A DNA stretch of 64,000 nucleotides. Source: Flavobacteriaceae bacterium (lineage in GTDB: Bacteria; Bacteroidota; Bacteroidia; Flavobacteriales; Flavobacteriaceae). The stretch covers positions 82,795 through 146,794 of the forward strand of contig JAGQYS010000017.1 of assembly GCA_020435965.1 (NCBI GenBank), given 5' to 3'. The notes under the pieces are model-generated. The model was given only the letters and a program-made list of their open reading frames with translations, ran no database searches and was not told the origin of the DNA. Position numbers and translations under genes: made by a program. Shown in pieces: positions 52,652 to 62,238 of this stretch (its first letter is position 1; each line of letters starts with the position of its first letter).

Positions 52652-53798
52652 TTTCAAAAAACTAAAAAATTATTGCGAAAAAGAAAATTTTAAAGGCTGG
52701 GACCCATATGATGGTTTAAATAGTTGGGTAATACAAAAAACATTTCTAGGGAAATCACGTTTTTTTAGATTGGCTTGGATACAATCTTTCAAAAGAAATC
52801 CGATCAATTTTAGGCCTTTATTTGGCATAAAAAAAGATTACAACCCTAAAGGACTAGGTCTCTTTTTAATTGGATATTGTAATTTATATAAAGTTAAACC
52901 AAATCAAGAATACTTAAACCAAATAAACGTATTGTCTTCTGAGCTTCTTAAGCTACAAACAAAAGGGTATTCTGGTGCATGTTGGGGCTATAATTTTGAT
53001 TGGCAGGCGAGAGCTTTCTATCAACCAAAATATACACCTACAGTTGTTGCAACCACTTTTATTGGTGAGGCCTTATTAGAGGCTTATGAGATTACTAAAA
53101 GACAAGAGTTATTGGACACAGCAATTAGCTGCTCGCAATTTGTTTTAACAGACTTGAATAAATCATACGATACAAATAACAACTTTACCCTGTCATACTC
53201 CCCTTTAGATAAAACCCAAGTTTATAATGCTGGGTTATTAGGAGCTAAGTTATTAAGTCTAATTTTTAAGTATACTAAAGAACCATCATTATTAAATGAA
53301 GCAAGAAAAATTGTAGCCTATGTTTGCGACAAACAACAAAAAAGCGGTGCTTGGTCCTATGGTACATTACCTTTTCATCAATGGGTTGATAATTTTCATA
53401 CAGGTTATAATTTAGAGTGTATCTATACGTATCAGAGTATTTCTGGTGACAAAACATTCAAACCATATATCAATAAAGGATTAAATTATTACTTAGACAC
53501 TTTTTTTACCAAAGAAGGCATATCAAAATATTATAACAACAGCATTTTTCCTATAGATATTCATGCTCCGTCACAGTTAGTAGTTACATTGAGTAAACTA
53601 GAATTACTAGCAAAAAATAAAGAATTAGTTGATCGTGTTTTGAATTGGACGATTGATAATATGCAATCGCCAAAGGGCTATTTTTATTACCAAAAGAAAA
53701 AATATATAACTTCTAAAATTTCATATATACGATGGGCACAATCGTGGATGTTTTACGCCTTTAGTTATTACCATTTAGAGTTTAATAAAGATGAATAG
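52608..53798 (+). CDS. Alpha/alpha-barrel protein (glycoside hydrolase/lyase-like fold), unknown function
   Basis: A 396-residue cytosolic protein with no signal peptide. Repeating helix pairs with aromatic and acidic caps (WGYNFDWQARAFYQPKYTPT, GAWSYGTLPFHQWVDNFHTGYNLECI, RWAQSWMFYAFSYYHLE) give a (alpha/alpha)6-toroid look shared by glycoside hydrolases, epimerases and lyases. Homologues in capsule loci are sometimes misnamed delta-aminolevulinic acid dehydratase. No such catalytic motif (zinc-Cys or Schiff-base Lys) is seen. Trimming or epimerising a polymer unit is possible. Overlaps neighbours by 44 and 8 bases. Confidence 0.6.
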   Translation: MKKIEKQLNQQFKHSFKKLKNYCEKENFKGWDPYDGLNSWVIQKTFLGKSRFFRLAWIQSFKRNPINFRPLFGIKKDYNPKGLGLFLIGYCNLYKVKPNQEYLNQINVLSSELLKLQTKGYSGACWGYNFDWQARAFYQPKYTPTVVATTFIGEALLEAYEITKRQELLDTAISCSQFVLTDLNKSYDTNNNFTLSYSPLDKTQVYNAGLLGAKLLSLIFKYTKEPSLLNEARKIVAYVCDKQQKSGAWSYGTLPFHQWVDNFHTGYNLECIYTYQSISGDKTFKPYINKGLNYYLDTFFTKEGISKYYNNSIFPIDIHAPSQLVVTLSKLELLAKNKELVDRVLNWTIDNMQSPKGYFYYQKKKYITSKISYIRWAQSWMFYAFSYYHLEFNKDE

Positions 53799-54537
53799 AA
53801 TAAAAATAAACATACTAAACACAAAAATTAATAATCTCGACATGCAAGAAACCTTGCAACTTATTGATTCTACTATAATAGAAGGGAAACAACTTCACCA
53901 TGTAGTAGTCAATGCCGGAAAAATTGTAGCAATGCAAACAGATTTGCAGTTGAGACAAAGTGTTAATGAAAGCGACCTCATTAACGCAGATGGACAGGCT
54001 GTAGTTTGGGCATCAAAGTTTTTAGGAAAACCATTAAAGGAAAGAGTAGCAGGAATAGATTTAATGGAAAATATTGTAAAATTGGCACATCAAAAACAAT
54101 ATAAAATTTTCTTTTTTGGAGCAAAAGAAGAAATTGTTAAAGCTGTAGTAGACAAGTACTCATACCAATATTCACCAAATATTATTGCTGGCCATAGAAA
54201 CGGTTATTTTAAAAAAGAAGAAGAGAAAGGCATAGCTAAACAGATTTCTAACAGTGGTGCAGATATTTTATTTGTTGCCATTAGTTCGCCAACAAAAGAA
54301 AACTTTTTATACGAAAACAAAGAACTCCTTAAAGGAGTTAATTTCATTATGGGTGTTGGTGGGAGTTTTGACGTTGTAGCAGGCAAAGTTAAAAGAGCCC
54401 CTTTGTGGATGCAAAAAAGTGGTCTTGAATGGTTTTATCGATTTGCACAAGAACCAAAGCGTATGTGGAAAAGATATTTAGTAGGAAACACAAAATTTAT
54501 CTTTTTAGTATTTAAAGAACGATTAGGATTAAAATAA
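53791..54537 (+). CDS. WecG/TagA/CpsF-family glycosyltransferase
   Basis: A 248-residue GT26 enzyme. The family signature is NADGQAVVWASKFLGKPLKERVAG, with the catalytic Asp at about residue 66, followed by GIDLMENIVKLA, FFFGAKEEI, DILFVAISSPTKENF and MGVGGSFDVVAGKVKRAPLW. The C-terminal GLEWFYRFAQEPKRMWKRYL is a membrane-associating basic tail. GT26 enzymes transfer ManNAc or ManNAcA to a polyprenyl-diphosphate sugar, which fits wecB/wecC in this locus. Confidence 0.93.
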   Translation: MNRIKINILNTKINNLDMQETLQLIDSTIIEGKQLHHVVVNAGKIVAMQTDLQLRQSVNESDLINADGQAVVWASKFLGKPLKERVAGIDLMENIVKLAHQKQYKIFFFGAKEEIVKAVVDKYSYQYSPNIIAGHRNGYFKKEEEKGIAKQISNSGADILFVAISSPTKENFLYENKELLKGVNFIMGVGGSFDVVAGKVKRAPLWMQKSGLEWFYRFAQEPKRMWKRYLVGNTKFIFLVFKERLGLK

Positions 54538-54568
54538 TTTACACCAAGTTATTCTTGACCATAAACAA

Positions 54569-54599
54569 TTTGCATCCACATAGATTTATCTTACCTTTA
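54569..54599 (+). promoter_or_regulatory. Promoter for the ugd unit
   Basis: TTTG (54569-54572), 19 bases, then TACCTTTA (54592-54599), a 7/8 match to TAnnTTTG. It lies 31 bases before the ugd ATG in the only gap of this stretch. Confidence 0.5.
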
Positions 54600-54630
54600 G
54601 CCTCACAGAATCAAGATATAACTATTTTTA

Positions 54631-56031
54631 ATGAACATAAAAAAGATATGCTGTATTGGCGCAGGTTATGTAGGTGGACCTACAATGGCAGTTATTGCAC
54701 AAAAATGTCCTCATATTGAAGTAACTGTCGTCGATATAAATAGCTCAAGAATTGATGCGTGGAACAGTAATGATTTAAGTCAATTACCTGTTTTTGAGCC
54801 AGGGCTTGATAAAATAATTAAAGACACTAGAGGGAAGAATTTGTATTTTTCAACAGAAGTTGAAAAAGCCATTGATGAAGCCCAAATGATATTCATATCT
54901 GTAAACACACCAACCAAAACCTATGGTAAGGGAAAGGGAATGGCAGCAGATTTAAAGTATATAGAATTATGTGCTAGGCAAATTGCAAGTGTTTCTAAAA
55001 ACAATAAAATAGTAGTTGAAAAATCTACTTTACCTGTAAGAACAGCTTCTGCAATTAAAAGTATATTAGACAACACAGGCAATGATGTAAAGTTTCAAAT
55101 TTTATCCAATCCAGAGTTTTTAGCAGAAGGAACTGCAGTAAACGATCTTTTATCTCCAGACAGAGTCCTTATAGGTGGTGATAATTCACCAGAAGGGCAA
55201 CAAGCCATCCGATCTTTAGTTGATATATATGCCAATTGGGTGCCAAAAGAATTAATTTTAACCACTAATGTCTGGTCATCAGAGTTGTCTAAATTAACAG
55301 CAAACGCTTTTTTGGCTCAACGAGTATCATCAATAAACGCTATGTCTGAAATTTGTGAAAAAACTGGCGCAGAGATCAGTGAAGTAGCAAGAGCAATTGG
55401 GATGGATAGTAGAATAGGACCAAAATTTTTAAAAGCCTCTGTAGGTTTTGGAGGCTCATGTTTTCAAAAAGATATTTTAAATCTTGTATACATTGCAAAA
55501 AGCTACGGTTTAGATGAAGTCGCAAATTATTGGGAACAAGTAGTTATTATGAATGAACACCAAAAGCAACGGTTTTCAGATAACATAGTGCAAACATTAT
55601 ACAACACTGTGTCAGGGAAAAAAATTGCATTTCTAGGCTGGGCTTTTAAAAAAGACACCAATGATACACGAGAATCTGCCGCAATTAAAGTTGCAGACAA
55701 CTTATTAAATGAACAAGCGGAAATCACTGTATATGACCCAAAGGTTTCTAAAGAGCGTATTTACGCTGATTTAGATTACCTAAACACACGAACAGAAGAA
55801 GAAAACAAAAGACTTCTAAAAGTTACTAATGACCCTTATTTAGCTTGCAAAGACTCACACGGAATTGCTATTTTAACAGAATGGGATGAGTTTGTAACAT
55901 ATAATTGGGACAAAATCTATAAGGAAATGCAAAAACCTGCTTTTATTTTTGATGGTAGAGGGGTTTTAGATAAAAACCACTTAGAAAAAATAGGCTTTAT
56001 TTATTATAATATTGGAAGCGGAACAGACTAA
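54631..56031 (+). CDS. ugd: UDP-glucose 6-dehydrogenase, eukaryote-like type
   Basis: Oxidises UDP-glucose to UDP-glucuronate with NAD. A 466-residue protein with NAD motif [20 protein letters not shown] (residues 4-23), [50 protein letters not shown], and catalytic Cys277 in [17 protein letters not shown]. The C-terminal domain has [16 protein letters not shown]. These segments are remarkably like animal UGDH (Cys276) and unlike the shorter bacterial Ugd/WecC type at 36833. It feeds the UDP-xylose synthase 19 bases downstream. Confidence 0.96.
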   Translation: MNIKKICCIGAGYVGGPTMAVIAQKCPHIEVTVVDINSSRIDAWNSNDLSQLPVFEPGLDKIIKDTRGKNLYFSTEVEKAIDEAQMIFISVNTPTKTYGKGKGMAADLKYIELCARQIASVSKNNKIVVEKSTLPVRTASAIKSILDNTGNDVKFQILSNPEFLAEGTAVNDLLSPDRVLIGGDNSPEGQQAIRSLVDIYANWVPKELILTTNVWSSELSKLTANAFLAQRVSSINAMSEICEKTGAEISEVARAIGMDSRIGPKFLKASVGFGGSCFQKDILNLVYIAKSYGLDEVANYWEQVVIMNEHQKQRFSDNIVQTLYNTVSGKKIAFLGWAFKKDTNDTRESAAIKVADNLLNEQAEITVYDPKVSKERIYADLDYLNTRTEEENKRLLKVTNDPYLACKDSHGIAILTEWDEFVTYNWDKIYKEMQKPAFIFDGRGVLDKNHLEKIGFIYYNIGSGTD

Positions 56032-56050
56032 ATAAATGCAATAATATTTT

Positions 56051-57043
56051 TTGAAATTGAAAAGAGTACTTATTACAGGAGCATCAGGATTTTTAGGGTC
56101 ACATTTATGCGATAGGTTTGTGAACGAGGGTTTTTTTGTCATCGGAATGGACAACTTTATTACAGGAGATTATGACAATATTAGACATCTAGAAAAAAAT
56201 AATAACTTTCAATTTATAGAACATGATGTTACTGAATTTGTTAAAATTGAAGGCCAATTAGATTATATTCTTCATTTTGCTTCTCCTGCCAGTCCAATAG
56301 ATTATTTAAAAATTCCAATTCAGACTTTAAAAGTAGGATCACTAGGAACCCATAACTTACTAGGTCTAGCAAAAGCTAAAAACGCAAGGATATTAATTGC
56401 ATCAACTTCTGAGGTTTATGGAGACCCATTAGTTCACCCACAATCAGAAAACTATTATGGTAATGTAAACTCAATTGGGCCAAGAGGGGTTTATGACGAG
56501 GCCAAACGATTTCAAGAATCAATAACAATGGCATATCATAGATTTCATGGCTTAGAAACCAGAATAGTTCGTATTTTTAATACTTATGGACCAAGGATGA
56601 GACTAAATGACGGTAGAGTAATTCCAGCGTTTATGGGACAAGCATTAAGAGGAGAAGATTTAACAATTTTTGGAGATGGGTCTCAAACGCGTTCGTTTTG
56701 TTACGTGGATGATCAAGTCGAAGGAATATTTAGACTGTTGTTTAGTGATTATTCTTATCCAGTTAATATTGGTAATCCACATGAAATCTCTATCAAAGAT
56801 TTTGCATTTGAAATCATTAAATTAACAAACTCTAATCAAAAGGTAATATTTAAAGAATTACCTGTTGATGACCCATCACAAAGGCAACCAGATATTTCTT
56901 TAGCAAAGAAATTGTTAGATTGGGCACCAAAGATTGGAAGAGAAGAAGGAATGAAAAGAACTTTTGAGTATTTTAAAAATTTACCAGAAGAAAAACTTTA
57001 TAAAAGTGAACATAAAGATTTCTCAAATCATATTAAAAAATAA
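56051..57043 (+). CDS. UDP-glucuronate decarboxylase (UDP-xylose synthase)
   Basis: Decarboxylates UDP-glucuronate to UDP-xylose. A 330-residue extended [18 protein letters not shown] at residues 10-24, [47 protein letters not shown], catalytic [11 protein letters not shown] and [10 protein letters not shown]. The start is a TTG (56051; a second TTG at 56057), since no ATG or GTG exists in frame after the stop at 56042. A TTG after a strong upstream gene suggests low, coupled translation. It has zero gap to the transferase at 57044. Confidence 0.92.
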   Translation: MKLKRVLITGASGFLGSHLCDRFVNEGFFVIGMDNFITGDYDNIRHLEKNNNFQFIEHDVTEFVKIEGQLDYILHFASPASPIDYLKIPIQTLKVGSLGTHNLLGLAKAKNARILIASTSEVYGDPLVHPQSENYYGNVNSIGPRGVYDEAKRFQESITMAYHRFHGLETRIVRIFNTYGPRMRLNDGRVIPAFMGQALRGEDLTIFGDGSQTRSFCYVDDQVEGIFRLLFSDYSYPVNIGNPHEISIKDFAFEIIKLTNSNQKVIFKELPVDDPSQRQPDISLAKKLLDWAPKIGREEGMKRTFEYFKNLPEEKLYKSEHKDFSNHIKK

Positions 57044-58402
57044 GTGAATACATTTAAGCAAGGAAGATACTCGGTATATTTAACCCCAATATCATACTTA
57101 ATTGACTTAAGTGTTATTAATATTTTGGCTTTATTTTTATTTTTTAATAACGTAAATCCAACAACTTATGTCGTTTTTGTTTCAATTGCCTGGGTATTAA
57201 TTTCAATAACTTCTAGGTTTTACTACGTGTATAGATACACACCAGAAGTTTCAATTTTTGCTTTAATATTAAAGCAAATGGTATTGTTCACTTTGTTTGT
57301 ATTTGCATTTTTTGGCTTTCACCACACATTAGACATCAGACCAATAACAGTTTTTAAATATGTTTTTATTTCATTTACTTTAATTACCATTTTAAAGTTT
57401 TCTATATATTATTTACTTCAAAAATATCGTACTGATTTTGGTGGAAATTACAGAAATACTGTAATTATTGGTAAAAACAAAAACACAGCTATACTTGAAG
57501 CTTTTTTTAAAAATAATCCAGAATATGGTTATACTCACAAAAAAACCTTTAACCTAAAAGGAGAAAGTAACTTAACTTTAAATAATTGCTTTGAATTTAT
57601 CAGTAAAGAAAACATTGACGAAATTTACTGCTCAATATCAGAGCTTAATAACAAACAAATTAGTGAAATTGTAGATTTTGCAGATAACAATTTAAAAATC
57701 CTTAAGTTTTTACCTGACAACAAGGGGATTTTTACCAAAAAACTAAAATATGAATATTATGATTACATTCCAATCTTATCATTGAGGAATATTCCACTTG
57801 AGGATTCTGTTAATTTAGTGATAAAAAGAGGTTTTGATATTGTGTTTTCTTCTGTTGTTATAATTTTCATCCTATCGTGGTTAACTCCTATAATAGCTAT
57901 TTTAATTAAATTGGAATCTAAAGGCCCTGTTTTTTTTAAACAATCTAGAAATGGATTTAACTATAAAGAATTTGATTGCTATAAATTTAGGTCAATGACT
58001 CCAAACAAAGACGCTCATTTACATCAAGCAACTCGTGGTGACCAAAGAGTAACCAAAATAGGTAAATTTATTAGAAAAACGAGTATAGACGAATTGCCTC
58101 AATTTTTTAATGTCCTATTTGGCGACATGTCAGTTGTAGGCCCTAGACCTCACATGGTAAGCCATACAAATATGTATGCAAAACGCATTGACAAATTTAT
58201 GGTAAGACACTTTGTGAAACCTGGAATTACTGGATTGGCGCAAACTAGCGGATTTAGAGGGGAAGTTGAAACTGATAAGGATATTATAGGTCGGGTAAAA
58301 TACGACATCTTTTATATAGAAAATTGGTCGTTGTTATTGGACCTTAAAATTATTCTTCAAACGGCCAGAAACGCCGTTAGAGGCGAAGAAAAAGCATATT
58401 AA
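57044..58402 (+). CDS. Polyprenyl-phosphate glycosylphosphotransferase (WcaJ/WbaP type)
   Basis: Starts repeat-unit assembly by moving a hexose- or sugar-1-phosphate to undecaprenyl phosphate. A 452-residue protein with about four N-terminal membrane helices (to about residue 125), a Rossmann-like middle domain (NTVIIGKNKNTAIL) and a last membrane-associated helix (VIKRGFDIVFSSVVIIFILS). The catalytic domain follows with KFRSMTPNKDAHLHQATRGD, RVTKIGKFIRKTSIDELPQF and SVVGPRPHMVSHT. The start is GTG 57044, directly after the decarboxylase stop. The C-terminus runs 4 bases past the convergent GT4 stop. Confidence 0.93.
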   Translation: MNTFKQGRYSVYLTPISYLIDLSVINILALFLFFNNVNPTTYVVFVSIAWVLISITSRFYYVYRYTPEVSIFALILKQMVLFTLFVFAFFGFHHTLDIRPITVFKYVFISFTLITILKFSIYYLLQKYRTDFGGNYRNTVIIGKNKNTAILEAFFKNNPEYGYTHKKTFNLKGESNLTLNNCFEFISKENIDEIYCSISELNNKQISEIVDFADNNLKILKFLPDNKGIFTKKLKYEYYDYIPILSLRNIPLEDSVNLVIKRGFDIVFSSVVIIFILSWLTPIIAILIKLESKGPVFFKQSRNGFNYKEFDCYKFRSMTPNKDAHLHQATRGDQRVTKIGKFIRKTSIDELPQFFNVLFGDMSVVGPRPHMVSHTNMYAKRIDKFMVRHFVKPGITGLAQTSGFRGEVETDKDIIGRVKYDIFYIENWSLLLDLKIILQTARNAVRGEEKAY

Positions 58403-59562
58403 ATTAAAGTTGCTAGCTTATTTAACTGTGAATTGAAATCAAAACTGTTCTGAGCTGTTTTTTTTAGTTTGTTTTTATATTCTATGTTCAATTCTTCTTT
58501 TTTTATTTCCGAAAGTTTTAAGTTTAAATCATTGTAATTTCCTGCTTCAGCAACCCAACCTAAATTATAGTTTTTAATAACAGTTTCACCTTCGCCACCA
58601 CCAAAATAAACCATAGGAAGCCCTAAACGAGCATATTCGAATATTTTGGATGGCACTGACCCATAAACTCTGTTAAGAAGTGGAATAATTGTTAAATCAT
58701 ATTTTAAAAGCACTTTATGCAACAACTTCCTACTTATTTCGCCATGATAAAATATAGGCAAATTTTCATTTTCTAAAATAAAAGCCTCTATCTGTGTTTG
58801 CTCTGTACCAGCTCCATAAACATGAAACTCAATATTTGTGTAGTCAATGTTTTGGCATAATTTGTAAAGACCTTGAGCAACACCAAGCAACCCAGCATAC
58901 ACAAGCTTAATTTTTTCACCAGAAATAAAACTTTCAATTTCAGGAGTATTAAAGTCTGGATAATTTCTATACAGAAACGTATTTTTATTAGGACACAAAG
59001 AAGTCACATGATTTAAAATTTCTTCACTTTGACCCAAAACTAAATCGGCTTTTTTGTAATTAAAATATTCAATACGCTCAAGCATTTTATAACTAAAATT
59101 CTTTTTAAAAGCACCAAGTTCTAATCCGGCAATTGGCCATAAATCACTTACGTTTAATATCAGTTTTCTTTTTTTTCTTCTCAAAAAAAGCATACATGTA
59201 AAAGCCACAAGTAAAGGAGGCGATTGAATAATGACTTTTTTTGGTATTTTATTCCACATAAAAAACCAAATCAAGCTAAAGCTGTAAGAAACCATAGCAA
59301 ACAAACGTAAAAGTTTGTTTTTTGAATTACTTGCATAAACCCACAAACGATGAATTGTGATGTCATTTTCAGTTGAAGTTAGTCTAAACTTACCTTTATA
59401 TTTCTTAAAGATTTTCCCTTTAGGATAATTTGGCAAAGGTGTTATAACAGAAACCTTATAATTACGCTTTTGTAAACCATCTGCCAATTGGTAAATCCTA
59501 TTTGAAGCAGCACCAATTTCAGGAGGGAAATAGCTTGTAATTATAAGTATCTCTTTTTTCAT
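58399..59562 (-). CDS. Glycosyltransferase family 4 (WbuB-like)
   Basis: A 387-residue GT-B enzyme. N-terminal lobe: ITSYFPPEIGAASNRIYQLA and SVITPLPNYPKGKIF, a signature of WbuB-type transferases acting on fucosamine or similar sugars. C-terminal lobe: KLVYAGLLGVAQGLYKL, HVYGAGTEQTQIEAF and SVPSKIFEYARLGLPMVYFG (E-x7-E region). It is on the minus strand, one base after the upstream PaaK-like gene's stop (co-transcribed), and its stop overlaps the plus-strand transferase stop by 4 bases. Confidence 0.9.
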   Translation of the reverse strand: MKKEILIITSYFPPEIGAASNRIYQLADGLQKRNYKVSVITPLPNYPKGKIFKKYKGKFRLTSTENDITIHRLWVYASNSKNKLLRLFAMVSYSFSLIWFFMWNKIPKKVIIQSPPLLVAFTCMLFLRRKKRKLILNVSDLWPIAGLELGAFKKNFSYKMLERIEYFNYKKADLVLGQSEEILNHVTSLCPNKNTFLYRNYPDFNTPEIESFISGEKIKLVYAGLLGVAQGLYKLCQNIDYTNIEFHVYGAGTEQTQIEAFILENENLPIFYHGEISRKLLHKVLLKYDLTIIPLLNRVYGSVPSKIFEYARLGLPMVYFGGGEGETVIKNYNLGWVAEAGNYNDLNLKLSEIKKEELNIEYKNKLKKTAQNSFDFNSQLNKLATLI

Positions 59563-60879
59563 CTAAAGTCTATTTATCAAAGATGAAAACTGTTTCAATT
59601 TACCATTTTTTGAACGTTGCAATCTATTTTTACGATCAAAAATAATATGCAGTCCATTTTCTAGGTAACGTTCCATTTCATTTGAGATGATATTCTTCTT
59701 TTTTTCTGAAAGTTCATCAGAACTCACATAAATTATTTTGAAAGTATCTTTTTTAAGCTGTTCAATAACAAACTCTTTTACATTGCCATCATCTTCAACA
59801 ATACTTTTAGTAATATAGTAAAAAGTTAATCCAGCGGTTTTTTTTCCACTTGGTAAAATAGCAATATCGTTAGTTCTGCCAATAAGTTTTTCTAAAATAG
59901 GTTTTTTGAATGTGCTTTGTTTTGATAGTACACCAATATCTCCAATATCATATCTTATAAAAGGATGCGCTTTATTGTAAAGCGATGTTATGACCACTTT
60001 TCCTTCTTCGCCAAAAGGCAATACATTGTTGTTTTCATCTAATATTTCAACAAACAAAGTTTCACTGTTAACTTGCCATTCTCCTTCAATATTTTGAAAC
60101 GCAATCAAGTCTAATTCAGAAGCTCCATATTCGTTTACAACAGGAATTCCAAATTGGGATTCCATTAGTTTTTTATCCTCATCAAATAACATTTCAGAGG
60201 TCACAACACATGCTTTTAAAGTGGGACAGATTGAATTTAGAATAATGTTTTTACGCTCTAAAAATTTCGCAAATTGAACAATAGGGCTAGTATAACCATT
60301 AATATAATCGAATTGAGTCGAAGAGAATTTCTTCAAATTTTTTTTAAATGCACTATCGCTTAAATCAAAAACCGAAAATCTAAAACGATTACTCAAGGCA
60401 TCTTTTAAACGCTCTTTATAATAACCTTTTTTATCTAATGGAATCCCATAAAACCGAGCTTGCCTTGAAGTATTAAAATCTAACCCAAACCATCCAAAAC
60501 GATTTTTTATAATTGCCCAAGTTAAAGCATGGCTAAATTTATCTTTTGCAAAAATAAAAGGGTCACCTGAAGATCCTGAGGTTTTATTTATATATACATT
60601 TTTAGATGAATAACCAGATGATAATCTCTTTTTCAAAGGTCGCTGTAAATCGCGCTTTGTCATAATCGGTATACTATCCCAATCCTGAGGGTTAAAATTT
60701 TTGGCAAGCAATTTATAGTAAGGTGTATGCTTTAAATGGTAGGTTACAATATCCTGTTTTTTTGCATTAATGTAAGCACCAAATTCAGCTTCATTTTTTT
60801 GTTGAATTTCTTTCAAAACCAATTCCGCTTTTCTTATAGGAAAGCCATTAAATTTTAGGGAAAGGTCAAATAAATTCAA
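59563..60879 (-). CDS. PaaK/CapK-like AMP-forming ligase 2
   Basis: A 438-residue adenylating enzyme of the capsule-associated PaaK family. AMP loop NKTSGSSGDPFIFAKD (about residues 98-113), NEYGASELDLIAFQ, DIGDIGVLSKQ and hinge LIGRTNDIAILPSGKKTAGL follow. The start is a TTG at 60879 (MNLFDLSLKFNGFPIRKAE), which matches the usual N-terminus of this group; an in-frame stop lies just upstream. It differs from the copy at 45532 (no CSCG pair). The two genes at this end (ligase plus GT4) may have been added as a cassette. Confidence 0.86.
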   Translation of the reverse strand: MNLFDLSLKFNGFPIRKAELVLKEIQQKNEAEFGAYINAKKQDIVTYHLKHTPYYKLLAKNFNPQDWDSIPIMTKRDLQRPLKKRLSSGYSSKNVYINKTSGSSGDPFIFAKDKFSHALTWAIIKNRFGWFGLDFNTSRQARFYGIPLDKKGYYKERLKDALSNRFRFSVFDLSDSAFKKNLKKFSSTQFDYINGYTSPIVQFAKFLERKNIILNSICPTLKACVVTSEMLFDEDKKLMESQFGIPVVNEYGASELDLIAFQNIEGEWQVNSETLFVEILDENNNVLPFGEEGKVVITSLYNKAHPFIRYDIGDIGVLSKQSTFKKPILEKLIGRTNDIAILPSGKKTAGLTFYYITKSIVEDDGNVKEFVIEQLKKDTFKIIYVSSDELSEKKKNIISNEMERYLENGLHIIFDRKNRLQRSKNGKLKQFSSLINRL

Positions 60880-60941
60880 AGGTCAATGTATAATTTTCGT
60901 AAAGTAAATAAAAAAAAGTCGTGTATTCATGGCATTAGTTT

Positions 60942-60949
60942 TATTTTTG
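60942..60949 (+). promoter_or_regulatory. -7 element for purD
   Basis: TATTTTTG matches TAnnTTTG, 17 bases upstream of the chosen ATG. Its context TTATTTTTGCGCAA is identical to that before wecB. Confidence 0.5.
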
Positions 60950-60966
60950 CGCAAAGAACAGTTAAC

Positions 60967-62238
60967 ATGACAATTTTAATTCTAGGCTCTGGCGGAAGAG
61001 AACATACTTTTGCTTGGAAAATCAATCAAAGTCCATTATGCACTAAACTTTACGTAGCTCCAGGAAATTCCGGAACTGCAGAAATAGCTGAAAATGTAAA
61101 CATAAATGTTACCGATTTTGAAGCTGTAAAAACTTTAGTTGTTAATAACAACATCGATATGGTAGTAGTTGGACCTGAAGACCCTTTGGTTCAAGGCGTT
61201 CATGACTTCTTTTTAAACGATAATGAGTTAAAACACGTTGCTGTTATAGGTCCTGAAAAAGCCGCAGCTGAATTAGAAGGAAGCAAAGAATTTGCTAAAG
61301 GATTTATGATGCGTCATAACATTCCAACAGCAGCCTATAAAAGTTTTGATGCAACTAACGTAGAAGAAGGTTACTCGTTTTTAGAAACATTAAACCCTCC
61401 TTATGTATTAAAAGCCGATGGATTAGCTGCAGGGAAAGGGGTCTTAATTTTAAATGACTTAGGCGAAGCTAAAACAGAATTAAAAAACATGTTGGTTAAT
61501 GCTAAGTTTGGTGAAGCTAGTAGTAAAGTAGTTATTGAAGAATTTTTAGATGGTATTGAGTTAAGTTGTTTTGTTTTGACTGATGGAAAACACTATAAAA
61601 TCCTACCAACAGCTAAAGATTATAAACGGATTGGAGAAGGTGATACAGGATTAAATACTGGAGGAATGGGAGCTGTATCTCCAGTACCTTTTGCTACACC
61701 AGAATTTTTAAACAAAATAGAAGAGCGCATAGTAAAACCAACCATTGAAGGATTACAAAAAGATAATTTACCTTACAAAGGTTTTATATTTATTGGCTTG
61801 ATTAAAGTTGGTAACGATCCAAAAGTGATTGAGTACAATGTACGAATGGGAGACCCAGAAACCGAAGTTGTGTTACCAAGACTTAAAAACGATTTGGTAG
61901 AACTCTTTAAAGCTGTTGCCAACCAAACACTAGACAAGGTTAATATAGAAATAGACAAACGTGCAGCAACAACAATAATGCTTGTGTCTGGTGGTTACCC
62001 AGAATCGTATGAAAAAGGCAAAGAAATAAAAGGAATTGAAACTATTAGGGAATCTATACCTTTTCATGCAGGAGCAACATTAAAAGATGGTAAAATTGTA
62101 ACCTCTGGAGGCAGAGTAATGGCAATTACATCTTATGGAGACACGTACAAAGAAGCCATAAAAAAATCTTATCAAAATATAGAACAACTACATTTTGATA
62201 AGATGTATTATCGAAAGGATATTGGGTTCGATCTATAA
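60967..62238 (+). CDS. purD: Phosphoribosylamine-glycine ligase
   Basis: Second step of de novo purine synthesis (phosphoribosylamine plus glycine plus ATP gives GAR). The start is ATG 60967 (MTILILGSGGREHTFAWKIN). A frame open to 60886 spans the promoter and adds 27 unrelated residues. The 423-residue ATP-grasp protein has the N-terminal GSGGREHTFAW, VVGPEDPLVQGV, the KADGLAAGKGV ATP-binding loop, DAKDYKRIGEGDTGLNTGGMG-type motif and YNVRMGDPETEVVLPRL (metal). Its stop overlaps the DUF6341 gene by 6 bases. Confidence 0.97.
   Translation: MTILILGSGGREHTFAWKINQSPLCTKLYVAPGNSGTAEIAENVNINVTDFEAVKTLVVNNNIDMVVVGPEDPLVQGVHDFFLNDNELKHVAVIGPEKAAAELEGSKEFAKGFMMRHNIPTAAYKSFDATNVEEGYSFLETLNPPYVLKADGLAAGKGVLILNDLGEAKTELKNMLVNAKFGEASSKVVIEEFLDGIELSCFVLTDGKHYKILPTAKDYKRIGEGDTGLNTGGMGAVSPVPFATPEFLNKIEERIVKPTIEGLQKDNLPYKGFIFIGLIKVGNDPKVIEYNVRMGDPETEVVLPRLKNDLVELFKAVANQTLDKVNIEIDKRAATTIMLVSGGYPESYEKGKEIKGIETIRESIPFHAGATLKDGKIVTSGGRVMAITSYGDTYKEAIKKSYQNIEQLHFDKMYYRKDIGFDL

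Noticed and set aside
52608..53798. Delta-aminolevulinic acid dehydratase
   Set aside because: A name sometimes attached to this family, but neither the zinc cysteines nor the catalytic lysine pattern of HemB is present.
60886..60966. N-terminal extension of purD
   Set aside because: It spans the TATTTTTG promoter element; ATG 60967 gives the standard MTILILGSGGREH start.
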